A stretch of DNA of 64,000 nt from Rhodothalassium salexigens DSM 2132 (GCF_004341375.1 NZ_SLXO01000013.1:1-64000), one strand, 5' to 3'. Shown: positions 35,981-48,827, numbered from the stretch's first letter. Numbers and translations: made by a program. Notes: a model not told the origin generated them from the sequence alone.

Positions 35981-38087
35981 GCACTCCGGGTCCGACCTGC
36001 TGCTGGAGCTCTATTCCGAGGAAATTCCCGCGCGCATGCAGCGCCGGGCGTGCGACGACCTCAAGCGCTTGATGACCGCCGAGTTGAAAGACGCCGGCTT
36101 GGCGTTCGCGGGCATGGACGCCTACGCCACGCCGCGCCGCCTGACCTTGGTGGTCACCGGCCTGCCCGCCGCCCAACCCGACGTCCACGAGGAACGCCGC
36201 GGCCCGCGCGCCGACGCGCCCGACAAGGCGATCGCGGGCTTTTTGGCGTCTGCGGGCATCACCCGCGACCAGGCCGAGGAACGCGACGAGAAGAAGGGCC
36301 GCTTCCTCTATGCGGTGATCGACCGGCCCGGCCGGCCGACGCCCGAGGTGGTCGGCGAAGCGGTGGAGCGCATCGTGCGCGGGTTTCCGTGGCCCAAGTC
36401 GATGCGCTGGGGCACCGGCAGCCTGCGCTGGGTGCGCCCCCTGCACTCGATCTTGTGCCTGTTCGACGGCCGGGTGGTGACCTGCGCGGTGGACGGGATC
36501 GAGGCCGGCGACACCACGGCCGGCCACCCGTTCCTGGCGCCCGAGCCGATCCGGGTCGGCGGCGTTCAGGACTATGTCGACCGATTGGCCCAGGCGCGGG
36601 TGATCCTGGACCCCGCCGAGAGGCGCGCCGCCATCGCCGACGCCGCCCGGGACCTTGCCGAGGCGCGCGGCCTGGCGCTGGTCGACGACCCCGGGCTGCT
36701 CGACGAGGTGGCCGGGCTGGTGGAATGGCCGGTGGCGCTGTTGGGCGATTTCGACCCGGCGTTCCTCGACCTGCCGGGCGAGGTGCTGACCGCCTCCATG
36801 CGCACGCACCAGAAGTATTTCGCGCTCCAGGACCCCAAGACCGGCGCTCTGGCCCCGCACTTCGTGGTGATCGCCAACAAGGTCGCCGCCGACGGGGGCG
36901 CGGCGATCAAGGCGGGCAATGAACGCGTGCTCGCCGCGCGCCTGTCCGACGCCCGCTTCTTCTGGGATCAGGACCGCAAGACGCCGCTGGCGGCGCGTCT
37001 GCCGGCGCTCAAGGCGATCACCTTCCACGACAAGCTCGGCACCCTGGCCGAGCGGGTCGAGCGGATGACGGCCTTGGCCGAGCGCCTGGCGGTCGAGGTG
37101 GTCGGACCGCAAATGCTGGGCGCGGCGTCCGACGGGTTCGTCGACCAGGTGCGCCAGGCGGCGCGGCTCGCCAAGGCCGATCTGGTCACCGAGATGGTCG
37201 GCGAATTCCCCGAGCTTCAGGGCCTGATGGGCCGCTATTATGCCGCGGCCGAGGGGCTGCCGGCGCCGGTCGCCCACGCCATCGAACAGCATTACGCGCC
37301 CAAGGGCCCCGACGACCGCTGCCCCACCGACCCGGTGGCGGTGTGCGTGGCGTTGGCCGAAAAGCTCGACACCCTGGTCGGCTTTTTCGGCATCGACGAG
37401 AAGCCCACCGGCTCCAAGGACCCCTTCGCCCTGCGCCGGGCCGCCTTGGGCGTGATCCGCTTGATCGTCGAGAACCGGCTGCGGCTGAGCCTGGTGGCGC
37501 TGGTCGGCGCCCACGCCGGGCGGCTGCTGGACGGCGACCGCGCCGCCATCGCCGCCGTCGAGACCGATATCCCGGCGTTTTTCGCCGACCGGCTGACGGT
37601 GCAGCAGCGGGCCAAGGGCGTGCGCCACGACCTGATCGATGCGGTGTTCGCGCTCGGCGGCGAAGACGATCTGGTGCGATTGTTGGCGCGCGTCGACGCC
37701 TTGCAGCGCTTCGTCGAGACCGACGACGGCGCCAATCTGTTGGCCGGCTACAAGCGCGCCGCCAACATCCTCAAGATCGAAGAGAAGAAGGACGGCCGCC
37801 CGGCGCCGGGCGAAGCCCACTTGACCTTGCTCAAGGAGCCGGCCGAAAAGCATCTTTACGACAAGCTCACGGACGCCACGGCCCAGGCCGAAGCCGCCGT
37901 TGCCCGTGAGGATTACGCCGACGCCATGGGCGCGCTGGCCCAATTGCGCGCGCCCATCGACGCCTTTTTCGACCAGGTGACGGTCAATGCCGGCGACCCG
38001 GCGGTCCGGGCCAACCGGTTGGCGCTGTTGGCGCGCATCCGGCAGGCCGCCCACACCGTGGCCGATTTTTCCCGGATCGAGGGCTAA
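35973..38087 (+). CDS. glyS: glycyl-tRNA synthetase beta subunit
   Basis: A 704-residue tRNA-binding beta subunit. Family blocks are [15 protein letters not shown] at the N-terminus, [36 protein letters not shown], and [13 protein letters not shown]. The ATG at 35973 has GGGGGAGG upstream and overlaps the glyQ stop. The C-terminal domain is helical, corresponding to the anticodon-recognition part. The glyQS pair is complete. Confidence 0.96.
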   Translation: MSEHSGSDLLLELYSEEIPARMQRRACDDLKRLMTAELKDAGLAFAGMDAYATPRRLTLVVTGLPAAQPDVHEERRGPRADAPDKAIAGFLASAGITRDQAEERDEKKGRFLYAVIDRPGRPTPEVVGEAVERIVRGFPWPKSMRWGTGSLRWVRPLHSILCLFDGRVVTCAVDGIEAGDTTAGHPFLAPEPIRVGGVQDYVDRLAQARVILDPAERRAAIADAARDLAEARGLALVDDPGLLDEVAGLVEWPVALLGDFDPAFLDLPGEVLTASMRTHQKYFALQDPKTGALAPHFVVIANKVAADGGAAIKAGNERVLAARLSDARFFWDQDRKTPLAARLPALKAITFHDKLGTLAERVERMTALAERLAVEVVGPQMLGAASDGFVDQVRQAARLAKADLVTEMVGEFPELQGLMGRYYAAAEGLPAPVAHAIEQHYAPKGPDDRCPTDPVAVCVALAEKLDTLVGFFGIDEKPTGSKDPFALRRAALGVIRLIVENRLRLSLVALVGAHAGRLLDGDRAAIAAVETDIPAFFADRLTVQQRAKGVRHDLIDAVFALGGEDDLVRLLARVDALQRFVETDDGANLLAGYKRAANILKIEEKKDGRPAPGEAHLTLLKEPAEKHLYDKLTDATAQAEAAVAREDYADAMGALAQLRAPIDAFFDQVTVNAGDPAVRANRLALLARIRQAAHTVADFSRIEG

Positions 38088-38205
38088 GGGTCTCGATCCG
38101 ATCACCGTGGCGGCGCACGCCCGACGGACCCGGCACAGCATTTGCCAGGGTCGGGGGCCGGGTCTATGCTGCGCCGCGTGACACATTAGAGTAGCCCAGG
38201 GGGCG

Positions 38206-40902
<2,697 letters not shown>

Positions 40903-40910
40903 GCGACGCC

Positions 40911-41894
40911 ATGGCCGCAGCCGACGGCACCGAGGCGCACGCCGCCGCTGCCGCTCCGGCACTGACCCTCGACGCGGTGCGCGGCGCGGGCAAGCCGGGG
41001 CTCGCCCGCGCGCTCGCGGCCATGGAACGGACCGGCGCGGCGCCGGCGGTCGCTGCGCTGCTCGACGCCGCCTATGACGCGCCGGTGGGCCATGTGTTGG
41101 GGCTCACCGGGCCGCCCGGTGTCGGCAAGTCGACGCTGGTCAACCGGCTGATCGCGCTGTGGCGCGGGCGGGGCGAGACCGTCGGCGTGATCGCCGTCGA
41201 CCCCACGTCGCGCGCCACCGGCGGTGCCCTGCTCGGCGACCGCACCCGGTTCAAGACCGACCCCGAAGACCAGGGCGTGTTCGTCCGCTCCATGGCGGCG
41301 CGCGAGGCGCTGGGCGGTCTGGCCGAACTGACCTTCCCCGCCACCGTGTTGATGCGCGCGCTGTTCGACCATGTGATCGTCGAGACCGTGGGCGTCGGCC
41401 AGTCCGAAACCGATGTGGGCCAGGTGGCCGACACGGTGGCGTTCTGCATCCAGCCCGGCTCCGGCGATAGCCTGCAATTCATGAAGGCCGGCATCATGGA
41501 GGTGCCGGACCTGTTCGTGGTCACCAAGGCGGACCTGGGCACCCCGGCGCAGAAAGCGGTCGCCGACGTGGAGGGCGCGTTGAGCCTGGCCGCCGGGCGC
41601 GGTGACTGGACGCCGCCGGTGCTCAGCGTCTCGGCCGACCGGCACGCGGGCCTCGACGCGTTTATCGACGCGGTGGCGGCGCACGCCCGCAGCCTCGCCG
41701 CGCCCGCCGAAGCCCTGGCCACGCGCCGCGCGGCCCAGGCGCGCGCCTGGCTGATGGCGGCGGTGCGCGCGCGCTTCGGCAGCGCCGGCACGGCGCTCAT
41801 GGACCCCGCCGCCCTCGACGCCCGCACCGACCGCTTCTTCACCGCCCGCACCAGCCTGCTCGCCTCGCTCGACGTGGTCCGCACCGACGGCTGA
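40911..41894 (+). CDS. meaB: methylmalonyl-CoA mutase-associated GTPase MeaB
   Basis: A 327-residue G3E P-loop GTPase. Walker A is GPPGVGKST (67-75), followed by VIAVDPTSRATGGALLGDR, the conserved GVGQSETDV block, and the guanine-specificity motif VVTKADL. MeaB protects and loads the B12-dependent methylmalonyl-CoA mutase. The mutase genes are not in the window, but pccA provides the preceding step of the propionate pathway. The N-terminal ~20 residues are Ala-rich and may be a soft extension. It sits 9 bases after ppdK. Confidence 0.93.
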   Translation: MAAADGTEAHAAAAAPALTLDAVRGAGKPGLARALAAMERTGAAPAVAALLDAAYDAPVGHVLGLTGPPGVGKSTLVNRLIALWRGRGETVGVIAVDPTSRATGGALLGDRTRFKTDPEDQGVFVRSMAAREALGGLAELTFPATVLMRALFDHVIVETVGVGQSETDVGQVADTVAFCIQPGSGDSLQFMKAGIMEVPDLFVVTKADLGTPAQKAVADVEGALSLAAGRGDWTPPVLSVSADRHAGLDAFIDAVAAHARSLAAPAEALATRRAAQARAWLMAAVRARFGSAGTALMDPAALDARTDRFFTARTSLLASLDVVRTDG

Positions 41895-41932
41895 GCCCGG
41901 CGTCTGCCCCAGGACCGGCGGGCTGGACGGGC

Positions 41933-42052
41933 TTAAAAGCCGCTGGCGAACAGGATCAGGATCAGCAGGGCGGCCAGGCCCAGCACCAGCAACAGGCGCC
42001 GTTCCCCGCCCTGGGGTTTGCGATGTTTGCGGCGATGGCTGTGCTGGCTCAT
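41933..42052 (-). CDS. 39-residue single-pass membrane miniprotein
   Basis: A short frame below the size usually listed: ATG at 42052, stop TAA at 41933-41935. The N-terminal half is very basic (SQHSHRRKHRKPQGGERR) and is followed by one hydrophobic helix (LLLVLGLAALLILILF) and the end ASGF. GGAG lies about 8 bases before the ATG. The His/Arg-rich head plus helix design is typical of real small membrane proteins, and nothing overlaps it. It lies between meaB and the hydantoinase B gene, antisense to both. Function unknown. Confidence 0.6.
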   Translation of the reverse strand: MSQHSHRRKHRKPQGGERRLLLVLGLAALLILILFASGF

Positions 42053-42173
42053 GGGCGGTTCTCCAAATCGGTGTTTGGTCGCACCCTAGCGCGTCCGGCG
42101 GCCCGATTTGAAGACTTGGCCCAAGGAGGGTGTGTGCGCGATAGTCGTCGGCGTCGAGACAGGGGCCCGGGCG

Positions 42174-43859
42174 ATGACCGCAGTGACCGACCTTCAGGCG
42201 CAGATCCTCTGGCACCGGTTGATCGCCGTGGTCGAGGAACAGGCGCAGACGCTGATCCGCACCGCCTTTTCCACCACCGTGCGCGAGGCCGGCGACCTGT
42301 CGGCGGGCGTGTTCGACGACCAGGGCCGCATGCTCGCCCAGGCGGTCACCGGTACGCCCGGCCACGTCAACGCCATGGCCGCGTCGGTGGGCGCGTTCCT
42401 GCGCGCCTATCCCCTCGACAGCTTAAGCCCGGGCGACGTGCTGGTGACCAATGACCCCTGGGATGGCACCGGCCACCTCAACGATTTCACCGTGGTCACG
42501 CCGGTGTTCCGGGCCGGCCGGGCGATCGCGCTGTTCGCCGCCACCACCCATATCGCCGATGTGGGCGGTCTGGGCTTCGGGCCGCAGGGTCGCAGCGTGT
42601 TCGAGGAAGGCCTGTTGATCCCGATCGCCAAGCTGTTCGACCGCGGCCGGCTCAACGACACGCTGATGGCCATCGTCCGGGCCAATGTGCGCGACCCGGT
42701 GGCCGCCGAGGGCGATCTCTATTCGCTGGCCGCCTGCAACCGCACCGGCGCCGAGCGATTGGCCGCCATGCTCGACGAATTCGGGCTTGCCGACTTGGGC
42801 CCGGTGGCCGAGCAGATCCTGGTGCGCTCGGACGCCGCCATGCGCGCCGAGATCGCCAGGCTGCCCCAGACCCGCGTGCGCCATGCCATGCGCATCGACG
42901 GCCATGACGCGCCGCTCGACCTGGTGTGCACGCTGAGCGTCGCCGACGAGACCATTCATATCGACTGGACCGGCAGTTCGGCCCAGGCGCCGCGCGGGGT
43001 CAATGTGCCCTTGACCTACACCCAGGCCTATTCGGCGTTCGGCGTGCGCGTGCTGATCGGCGCGGCGGTGCCCAACAATCATGCCAGCCTGGCGCGCGTG
43101 GTCACCACGGCACCCGCGGGCTGCGTGTTGAACGCGCAGCGCCCGGCGCCGGTGTCGGCGCGCCACGCCATCGGCCAGATGCTGCCCGACGTGGTGCTCG
43201 GCTGTCTGGCGCAACTGCTGCCCGACCGGGTGCCGGCCGAGGGGGCGGGCTGCCTGTGGAACCCGGTGCTGCTCGGCGGGCCGGGGCAGGGGCTGGAGGT
43301 CGCGGCCGGGGCGGCGCCGACCCGGGCGCCGGGACCGGCCCGCCGAGCGGGCCGCCCAACCGGCGATCCGGGCCCGGCGTTCGTCATCAACCCGTTTCAC
43401 ACCGGCGGCATGGGCGCCCGGCCGGACCGCGACGGGCTCGACTGCACGGCGTTCCCGTCGGGCGTGCGCTCGACGCCGGTGGAGATCTACGAGGCGACCG
43501 CGCCGGTGATCGTCTGGCGCAAGGAGTTTCGCCCCGGCAGCGGCGGCGCGGGACGGTTTCGCGGCGGCATGGGCCAGGTGATGGAGTTCGGTCATGCCGA
43601 CGACCGGCCGTTCGCGGTCAGCCGTATGTTCGACCGGCTGGTGCACGCGCCGCGCGGCCGGGCGGGCGGCGGCGACGGCGCGCCCGGCCGCGCCTATCTG
43701 AGCGACGGCACCGAGTTGAGCGGCATGGGCCGCGACGTGGTGCCGGCGGGCGTCACCTTTGTCATGGAAACGCCCGGGGGCGGCGGCTATGGCGACCCGG
43801 CCGAGCGCGCCGCAGACGCGGTGGCGCGCGACGCTCGCGACGGCGTCGCCGAGCCCTGA
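42174..43859 (+). CDS. hydantoinase B/oxoprolinase family protein
   Basis: A 561-residue HyuB-type subunit. Conserved blocks are FSTTVREAGDLSAGVFD, the GDVLVTNDPWDGTGHLNDF segment, the FAATTHIADVGG motif, and the C-terminal METPGGGGYGDP. Such proteins hydrolyse 5-membered cyclic amides (hydantoins, 5-oxoproline) or act in acetone carboxylase-like complexes, normally with a HyuA partner. No hyuA gene lies adjacent here. A Pro/Arg/Gly-rich insertion (about 382-400, ending GPARRAGRPTGDPGP) is not family-typical and could be a disordered linker. ATG 42174 is the start used. Confidence 0.88.
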   Translation: MTAVTDLQAQILWHRLIAVVEEQAQTLIRTAFSTTVREAGDLSAGVFDDQGRMLAQAVTGTPGHVNAMAASVGAFLRAYPLDSLSPGDVLVTNDPWDGTGHLNDFTVVTPVFRAGRAIALFAATTHIADVGGLGFGPQGRSVFEEGLLIPIAKLFDRGRLNDTLMAIVRANVRDPVAAEGDLYSLAACNRTGAERLAAMLDEFGLADLGPVAEQILVRSDAAMRAEIARLPQTRVRHAMRIDGHDAPLDLVCTLSVADETIHIDWTGSSAQAPRGVNVPLTYTQAYSAFGVRVLIGAAVPNNHASLARVVTTAPAGCVLNAQRPAPVSARHAIGQMLPDVVLGCLAQLLPDRVPAEGAGCLWNPVLLGGPGQGLEVAAGAAPTRAPGPARRAGRPTGDPGPAFVINPFHTGGMGARPDRDGLDCTAFPSGVRSTPVEIYEATAPVIVWRKEFRPGSGGAGRFRGGMGQVMEFGHADDRPFAVSRMFDRLVHAPRGRAGGGDGAPGRAYLSDGTELSGMGRDVVPAGVTFVMETPGGGGYGDPAERAADAVARDARDGVAEP

Positions 43860-43948
43860 GCCGCGGCCGGGCGCCGGTGACGCCCGTTGATGCTGGTGTG
43901 GAAGGGGCCCGACGGAGTTGGAGTTGGTGGCTCCCCCGGGCCGGGCCG

Positions 43949-45235
43949 TCAGACCTTGTCGAGCGCCTGGGTCAGGTCGGCGATCAGGTCTTCGGCCGAC
44001 TCGATCCCCACCGAGATCCGGCACAGCGCGTCATTGACGCCCGCCTTGGCGCGCAGGTCCTTGGGCACGCCCGAATGGGTGGTCGAGGCGGGGTGGCAGA
44101 TCAGCGTCTCGGTGCCGCCCAAGCTGACCGCCAGCTTGACCACTTCGAGCGCGTTCAAGAAGCGGAACGCCTCGGGCTCGCCGCCCTTGAGGTCGAACGC
44201 GAAGGTCGAGCCCGGCGCCAGACACTGGCGGGTGAACACCGCATGGGCGGGGCTGCCGGTCTCCAGAAAGCCCAGATAGTGGACCTTGTCGACCTTCGGG
44301 TGGTTGTGGAGGAACTCGGCGATGGTGCGGGCGTTCTCGGTGGCGCGCTCGAAGCGGATCTTCAGCGTCTCCAGGCTGCGCATGACCATCCAGCAGGTGT
44401 GCGGATCGATATGGTTGCCGATCGCCGAGCGCATCTGCTTCATCGGCTTGACCCACCGGGCCGGACCGGCGGCGGCGCCGGCCACCAGGTCGGAATGCCC
44501 GCCGACATATTTGGTCAGCGAATAGAGTACGATGTCGGCGCCGTGTTCGAGCGGCTTTTGCCACACCGGGCCCAGGAACGTGTTGTCGACCGCCAGCGGC
44601 GGGCGCTCGCCGTCGCTGTCCTGGCAGTCTTCAAGCCAATTGCGCACATAGCGGATGTCCACCAGCCCGCAGGTGGGGTTGGCCGGCGTCTCGATCAGCG
44701 CCATGCCCACCGGGCCCATTTCCTGCGCCTTCTTGAACGCTTCGTCGATCGCCGCCTTGCTGTCATTGGCGGCGAAACCGACGGTCTTGATCCCCCATTT
44801 GGGCATCAGGTTGAGGATCAGCGTCTCGGTGCCGCCATAGATCGGTTGCGAATAGACCAGCACCTCGCCCGGCTTCATGTGCGCCATGATGGCGGTGAAG
44901 ATCGCCGCCATGCCCGACGAAAACACCGTCGCCAGTTCCGACTTCTCCCACAGCGCCAGCCGGTCTTCGAGCACTTCCATGTCGGGATTGTTGAACCGCG
45001 AATAGACCAAACCGGCCGATTCGCCCGGGTTCAATTCCCGCCGGCCGCCGACCAGGTCGAAAAAGTCCTTGCCGTGCTCGGCCGATTCAAACACGAACGT
45101 CGAGGTCAGAAACACCGGCGGCTTCAATGCGCCTTCGGACAGTTTCGGGTCGAAACCGTAGCCCATCATCTGAGTCTCGGGGCTCAGTTCGTGATTGCCG
45201 ACGGTGAGGCTGCGAAAGTCTTTTTTGTTACCCAT
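43949..45235 (-). CDS. cystathionine gamma-synthase family PLP enzyme
   Basis: A 428-residue fold-type I PLP enzyme of the Cys/Met metabolism family. It carries FSSGMAAIFTAIMAHMKPGE (cofactor-phosphate region), PLAVDNTFLGPVWQKPLEHG and SLTKYVGGHSD with the Schiff-base lysine, then CHPASTTHSG near the C-terminus. Members include methionine gamma-lyase and cystathionine gamma-synthase or lyase. This subgroup, with the NHELSPETQMMGYG N-terminus, is usually left as family-level; methionine gamma-lyase activity is plausible. ATG 45235 has GGGAGA upstream; the frame is open to 45415 but that part is not conserved. No riboswitch was recognised upstream. Confidence 0.88.
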   Translation of the reverse strand: MGNKKDFRSLTVGNHELSPETQMMGYGFDPKLSEGALKPPVFLTSTFVFESAEHGKDFFDLVGGRRELNPGESAGLVYSRFNNPDMEVLEDRLALWEKSELATVFSSGMAAIFTAIMAHMKPGEVLVYSQPIYGGTETLILNLMPKWGIKTVGFAANDSKAAIDEAFKKAQEMGPVGMALIETPANPTCGLVDIRYVRNWLEDCQDSDGERPPLAVDNTFLGPVWQKPLEHGADIVLYSLTKYVGGHSDLVAGAAAGPARWVKPMKQMRSAIGNHIDPHTCWMVMRSLETLKIRFERATENARTIAEFLHNHPKVDKVHYLGFLETGSPAHAVFTRQCLAPGSTFAFDLKGGEPEAFRFLNALEVVKLAVSLGGTETLICHPASTTHSGVPKDLRAKAGVNDALCRISVGIESAEDLIADLTQALDKV

Positions 45236-45477
45236 GCGATGGTCTCCCGGGGCCATGGGGTGATAGGTGCGTCCCGGTGTGACGGCTTGGGGCGGCGGAA
45301 TCAATGGCTCGATCCCGTCGATCCGCCGTGCTGGGATTGGTGTTTTGAAACTAAAGGAACTGCCGCGCGCCGGGTGTTGGTGTTTTTCGACTTCCGGATC
45401 AGAATGCTTAAACATTCAGCAACTTCTCCCTGAGACGCTGCGTCACGGGCAGATTCCGCCTTTTCTTGGAGTTTGGA

Positions 45478-47865
45478 TTGTTCCAAGCGCTACTCCACCA
45501 CGATGGGGCCTGGCTTGCCGTCGCGGCCATGGTCGGCTTTGCGAGCGTGCTGATGACGCTGAGCGTCGTCCAAAGGGCGCCGTCGGGTCTTGCCAAGACG
45601 CCCGGCCCATGGTGGCTGGCCGCCACCGGTGTGGCCGGCGGCGGTGGCATCTGGGCGGCGCACGCGATCGCGCTTCTGGCCTTCGAGCCCTTGGCGGGGC
45701 GGCATTTCGACCTGCCCATCGCTCTCGCTGCGGTGCTGATCGGGGTGGCGAGCGTTGTCGGAGCGGTCATGGTGATGGCCGGGCGCAGGCGCTCGACGGC
45801 GCCGTTTCTGGCCGCCGTCTTGCTGGCCACGGGCTTTGCCCTGATGCACTGGATCAGCTTGGCCGGCCTGATCGACAGCCAGCTTCTGCGGCCGTCGCCG
45901 CTGCTGGTCATCGCCGCTCTGGCGCTGATGACGGCGGTGGTGGTGGCGGGCATGTTGACGGTGTGGCGTGCCGGAGGTCTGCATCGGCTGATCGCCGCTG
46001 CGTCGCTGGTCGTCACCGGCGGCTTTGTGGGCTATCTGCTGACCATGTCCCAGGCCGGCGAGGCCGCCGTCGCTCTGTCCGGCGGCCTGGCACCGCCCGA
46101 CATGTCGCGCATGGCGGTCAGCTTCACCACCATGGTGATGGTGATGGCGGTGCTCGGCGTCGGGGTCGCCGGGGTGCTGCTCGACCGTCATCTGGCCCGC
46201 GCCGCCCGGGTCGAGGCGCGGCGCGTCACCGATCTGGCCAATGTGGCGCTTGAGAGCATCGTGCTGTTGCGCGACGACGGCATCGTCGAGGTCAATCGCA
46301 GCTTCTGCCGATTGACCGGCCAGAACCGCGACAGTTTGATCGGTTGCCGCTTCAGTGAGTTGTTCATCGACGATCATCGGCTGTCCGTGGTGCAGGCCCT
46401 AGAGCAGCCGGGCGGGCCGGGGCGCGAGTTCCGGCTCGCCGCCGTCGGTCAGACCGAGGGCGTGCCCGTGGAGCTGTCGGTGCGCGAGACGGAGGCGCAC
46501 GAGAATGCCAGCCGGGTGGCGCTGTTGCGCGACCTGCGCGACCAGCACGAGGCCGAGGCGCGGATCCGCTACCTGGCCCAGCACGATGCGCTGACCCGCC
46601 TGCCCAATCGGGCGCTGTTCGGCGACCGGCTGGCCCATGCGCTGCAATTGGCCGAACGCTACGAGAACCCGGTCGCCCTGTTGCTGGTCGATGTGGACCG
46701 CTTGCAGGAAATCAACAAGCTGCGCGGCCAGGACATCGGCGATGGCGTGTTGCGCCAGACCGCCAAGCGGATCAAGAATACGGTGCGCGGCAGCGACACC
46801 GTGGCTTGCCTGGGTGGCGATACCTTTGCGGTGATCCAGGAAGGCATGGATCAGCCCCATGCGGCGGACAAACTGGCGCGGCGTCTGCTGACCCGCATGG
46901 GCGTGCCGTTGATCGTCAACGGCAACGAGATCGCGGCCACCGTCTCGATCGGCATCGCGGTGGCACCGACCGATGCGCTGGTCGGCTCGGCGCTGTTGGC
47001 GCACGCGGAAAGCGCGTTGCAACGGTCCAAAGACGGCGGCCGCAACCGCCATACCTTCTACGAGGCGCGCATGGAGGAAGAGCGTCGCGCGCGCCAGGTG
47101 CTCGGCGTCGACCTGCGCAACGCCTTGCGTGCCGGCGATTTGCATGTGCACTTCCAGCCGGTCGCCGACGTGGGTACCGGTTCGTTGCTCGGTTTCGAGG
47201 CGCTGGCGCGTTGGACTCACCCGGAGCGCGGCGTCGTGCCGCCGGGCCTGTTCATTCCGGTCGCCGAGGAATCGGGTGCGATCGTCGACTTGGGCGAGTG
47301 GATGCTGGAGACCGTGTGCCAGGAAGCGACGCGCTGGCCGTTGGCGTGCACCGTGGCGGTCAACATCTCGGTGATGCAGTTCGAAAAGAGCGATCTGGTC
47401 GCCCAGGTGGACGGTGTGCTCGAGCGCACCGGGCTCGACCCCGCGCGGCTGGAGTTGGAGATCACCGAAAGTGTGCTGATCCACGATACCGACTATGCCG
47501 TCGAGGTGCTCAATCGGTTGAAGGCCCGGGGCGTGCGCATCGTGCTCGACGATTTCGGCACCGGCTATTCGTCGCTCAGTTATCTCAAGCGATTTCCGTT
47601 CGACAAAATCAAGATCGACCGCAGCTTCGTCTCGGAGATCGGCGACAGTCAGCAATCGGCGGCTATCGTGCGCGGCGTGATCGGGTTGGCGCGTGGGCTC
47701 GGCGTCCCGGTGGTGGCCGAGGGCGTCGAACAGGCGGCCCATGTGGACATGCTGCGCGAGGAAGGCTGCGACCAGATGCAGGGTTATCTGATCGGCCGGC
47801 CCGCGCCCATCGAGGATTATGGCGACCTGGTGTTCGATCACCCCATGGCCGCCCAGCCCGAGTGA
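45478..47865 (+). CDS. membrane sensor with MHYT-like, PAS, degenerate GGDEF and EAL domains
   Basis: A ~795-residue cyclic-di-GMP protein. The N-terminal ~240 residues hold about seven membrane helices resembling an MHYT sensor, with weak MHWI and AAHAI copies of the motif. A PAS domain follows (about 245-360; IVLLRDDGIVEVNRSFCRLT), then a GGDEF-type domain whose signature reads GGDTF (446-450), then an EAL domain with FEALARW (EAL 574-576), LEITESVLI and DDFGTGYSSLSYLKRFP. The intact EAL set suggests phosphodiesterase activity, while the altered GGDEF site suggests lost cyclase activity, perhaps GTP sensing. The start is uncertain: TTG 45478 has GGAG 6 bases upstream; TTG 45466 is the alternative. 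Confidence 0.9.
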   Translation: MFQALLHHDGAWLAVAAMVGFASVLMTLSVVQRAPSGLAKTPGPWWLAATGVAGGGGIWAAHAIALLAFEPLAGRHFDLPIALAAVLIGVASVVGAVMVMAGRRRSTAPFLAAVLLATGFALMHWISLAGLIDSQLLRPSPLLVIAALALMTAVVVAGMLTVWRAGGLHRLIAAASLVVTGGFVGYLLTMSQAGEAAVALSGGLAPPDMSRMAVSFTTMVMVMAVLGVGVAGVLLDRHLARAARVEARRVTDLANVALESIVLLRDDGIVEVNRSFCRLTGQNRDSLIGCRFSELFIDDHRLSVVQALEQPGGPGREFRLAAVGQTEGVPVELSVRETEAHENASRVALLRDLRDQHEAEARIRYLAQHDALTRLPNRALFGDRLAHALQLAERYENPVALLLVDVDRLQEINKLRGQDIGDGVLRQTAKRIKNTVRGSDTVACLGGDTFAVIQEGMDQPHAADKLARRLLTRMGVPLIVNGNEIAATVSIGIAVAPTDALVGSALLAHAESALQRSKDGGRNRHTFYEARMEEERRARQVLGVDLRNALRAGDLHVHFQPVADVGTGSLLGFEALARWTHPERGVVPPGLFIPVAEESGAIVDLGEWMLETVCQEATRWPLACTVAVNISVMQFEKSDLVAQVDGVLERTGLDPARLELEITESVLIHDTDYAVEVLNRLKARGVRIVLDDFGTGYSSLSYLKRFPFDKIKIDRSFVSEIGDSQQSAAIVRGVIGLARGLGVPVVAEGVEQAAHVDMLREEGCDQMQGYLIGRPAPIEDYGDLVFDHPMAAQPE

Positions 47866-48047
47866 TCAGGGCTGGCAGCTTGCGTCTTGGCGGACGTTTG
47901 TTGAGGCGCTTGGGCGGGGGCTGAGGGGGCGCGCGTCTGGCAGCGTGTTGAGGCGCTTATGGGGGGCGCGTCGAGCGGTGCTTTGACACGGCACGCGGCT
48001 CTGCGTATGTGCGAAGGGCAGCATCAGGATCATCCGAGGGGCCCCCC

Positions 48048-48827
48048 ATGCTCAGCGTCCTTTCGCCGGCCAAGCGGCTGGATTTCGAGACCCCGCCGGT
48101 GGTCGACCGGCACAGCCAGCCCGCGTTTCTGGACGCGGCGCAGACTCTGGCGCACGAAGCCGCCAAGCTCAAGCCCGAGGAGATCCAGGGGCTGATGGGC
48201 GTGTCGGACCAGATCGCCGAATTGAACGCCCGGCGCTTTCAGGCGTTTTCGCCGCCTTTCGATCTCGCCAACGCCAAGCAGGCGGTCTTCGCCTTTCAAG
48301 GCGACGTCTATCAGGGCCTCGACGCGGCGAGCCTGTCGGCCGACGATCTGGGCTTTGCGCAGGACCATGTGCGCATCTTGTCGGGGCTTTACGGGCTGCT
48401 GCGCCCGCTCGACCTGATGCAACCCTATCGCCTGGAAATGGGCACCAAGTTCCGCAATCCGCGTGGCACCGACCTTTACGCCTTCTGGCGCGACACCCTG
48501 GCGCCCGCCCTGGCCGCCGAAGCCGCCTGCGACGTGCTGGTCAATCTGGCGTCGAAGGAATATTTCTCCGCCGTCGATACACAGGCGCTGGCGGCGCGCG
48601 GCGTCGAGGTGGTCACCCCGGCCTTCTACGAGATGCGCGATGGCCGGCCCAAGATCATCTCGTTCCATGCCAAGAAGGCGCGCGGGGCGATGGTGCGCTT
48701 TCAGGTGGAAAACCGCATCGATCGGGTCGACGGGCTCAAGGACTTCGACCGCGACGGCTACACCTATCGCGACGATCTGAGCGACGCCGCCACGCTGGTG
48801 TTCACCCGGCCCGACAGCCGCGGCTGA
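48048..48827 (+). CDS. yaaA: peroxide stress protein YaaA
   Basis: A 259-residue member of the YaaA/DUF328 family. Diagnostic segments are the N-terminal LSVLSPAKRLDFE, FQGDVYQGLDA, LSGLYGLLRPLDLMQPYRLEMGT (the last 15 forming the signature), NLASKEYFSAV and ISFHAKKARGAMVR. In E. coli YaaA limits free iron and DNA damage during hydrogen peroxide stress. ATG 48048 starts the family-conserved MLSVLSPAK; GAGGGG lies upstream. Single gene, 181 bases after the EAL-domain gene. Confidence 0.94.
   Translation: MLSVLSPAKRLDFETPPVVDRHSQPAFLDAAQTLAHEAAKLKPEEIQGLMGVSDQIAELNARRFQAFSPPFDLANAKQAVFAFQGDVYQGLDAASLSADDLGFAQDHVRILSGLYGLLRPLDLMQPYRLEMGTKFRNPRGTDLYAFWRDTLAPALAAEAACDVLVNLASKEYFSAVDTQALAARGVEVVTPAFYEMRDGRPKIISFHAKKARGAMVRFQVENRIDRVDGLKDFDRDGYTYRDDLSDAATLVFTRPDSRG

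Noticed and set aside
45236-45420. Possible SAM-responsive riboswitch upstream of the cystathionine gamma-synthase family gene
   Set aside because: I looked for SAM-II-like conserved blocks on the minus strand and found no matching pseudoknot arrangement.
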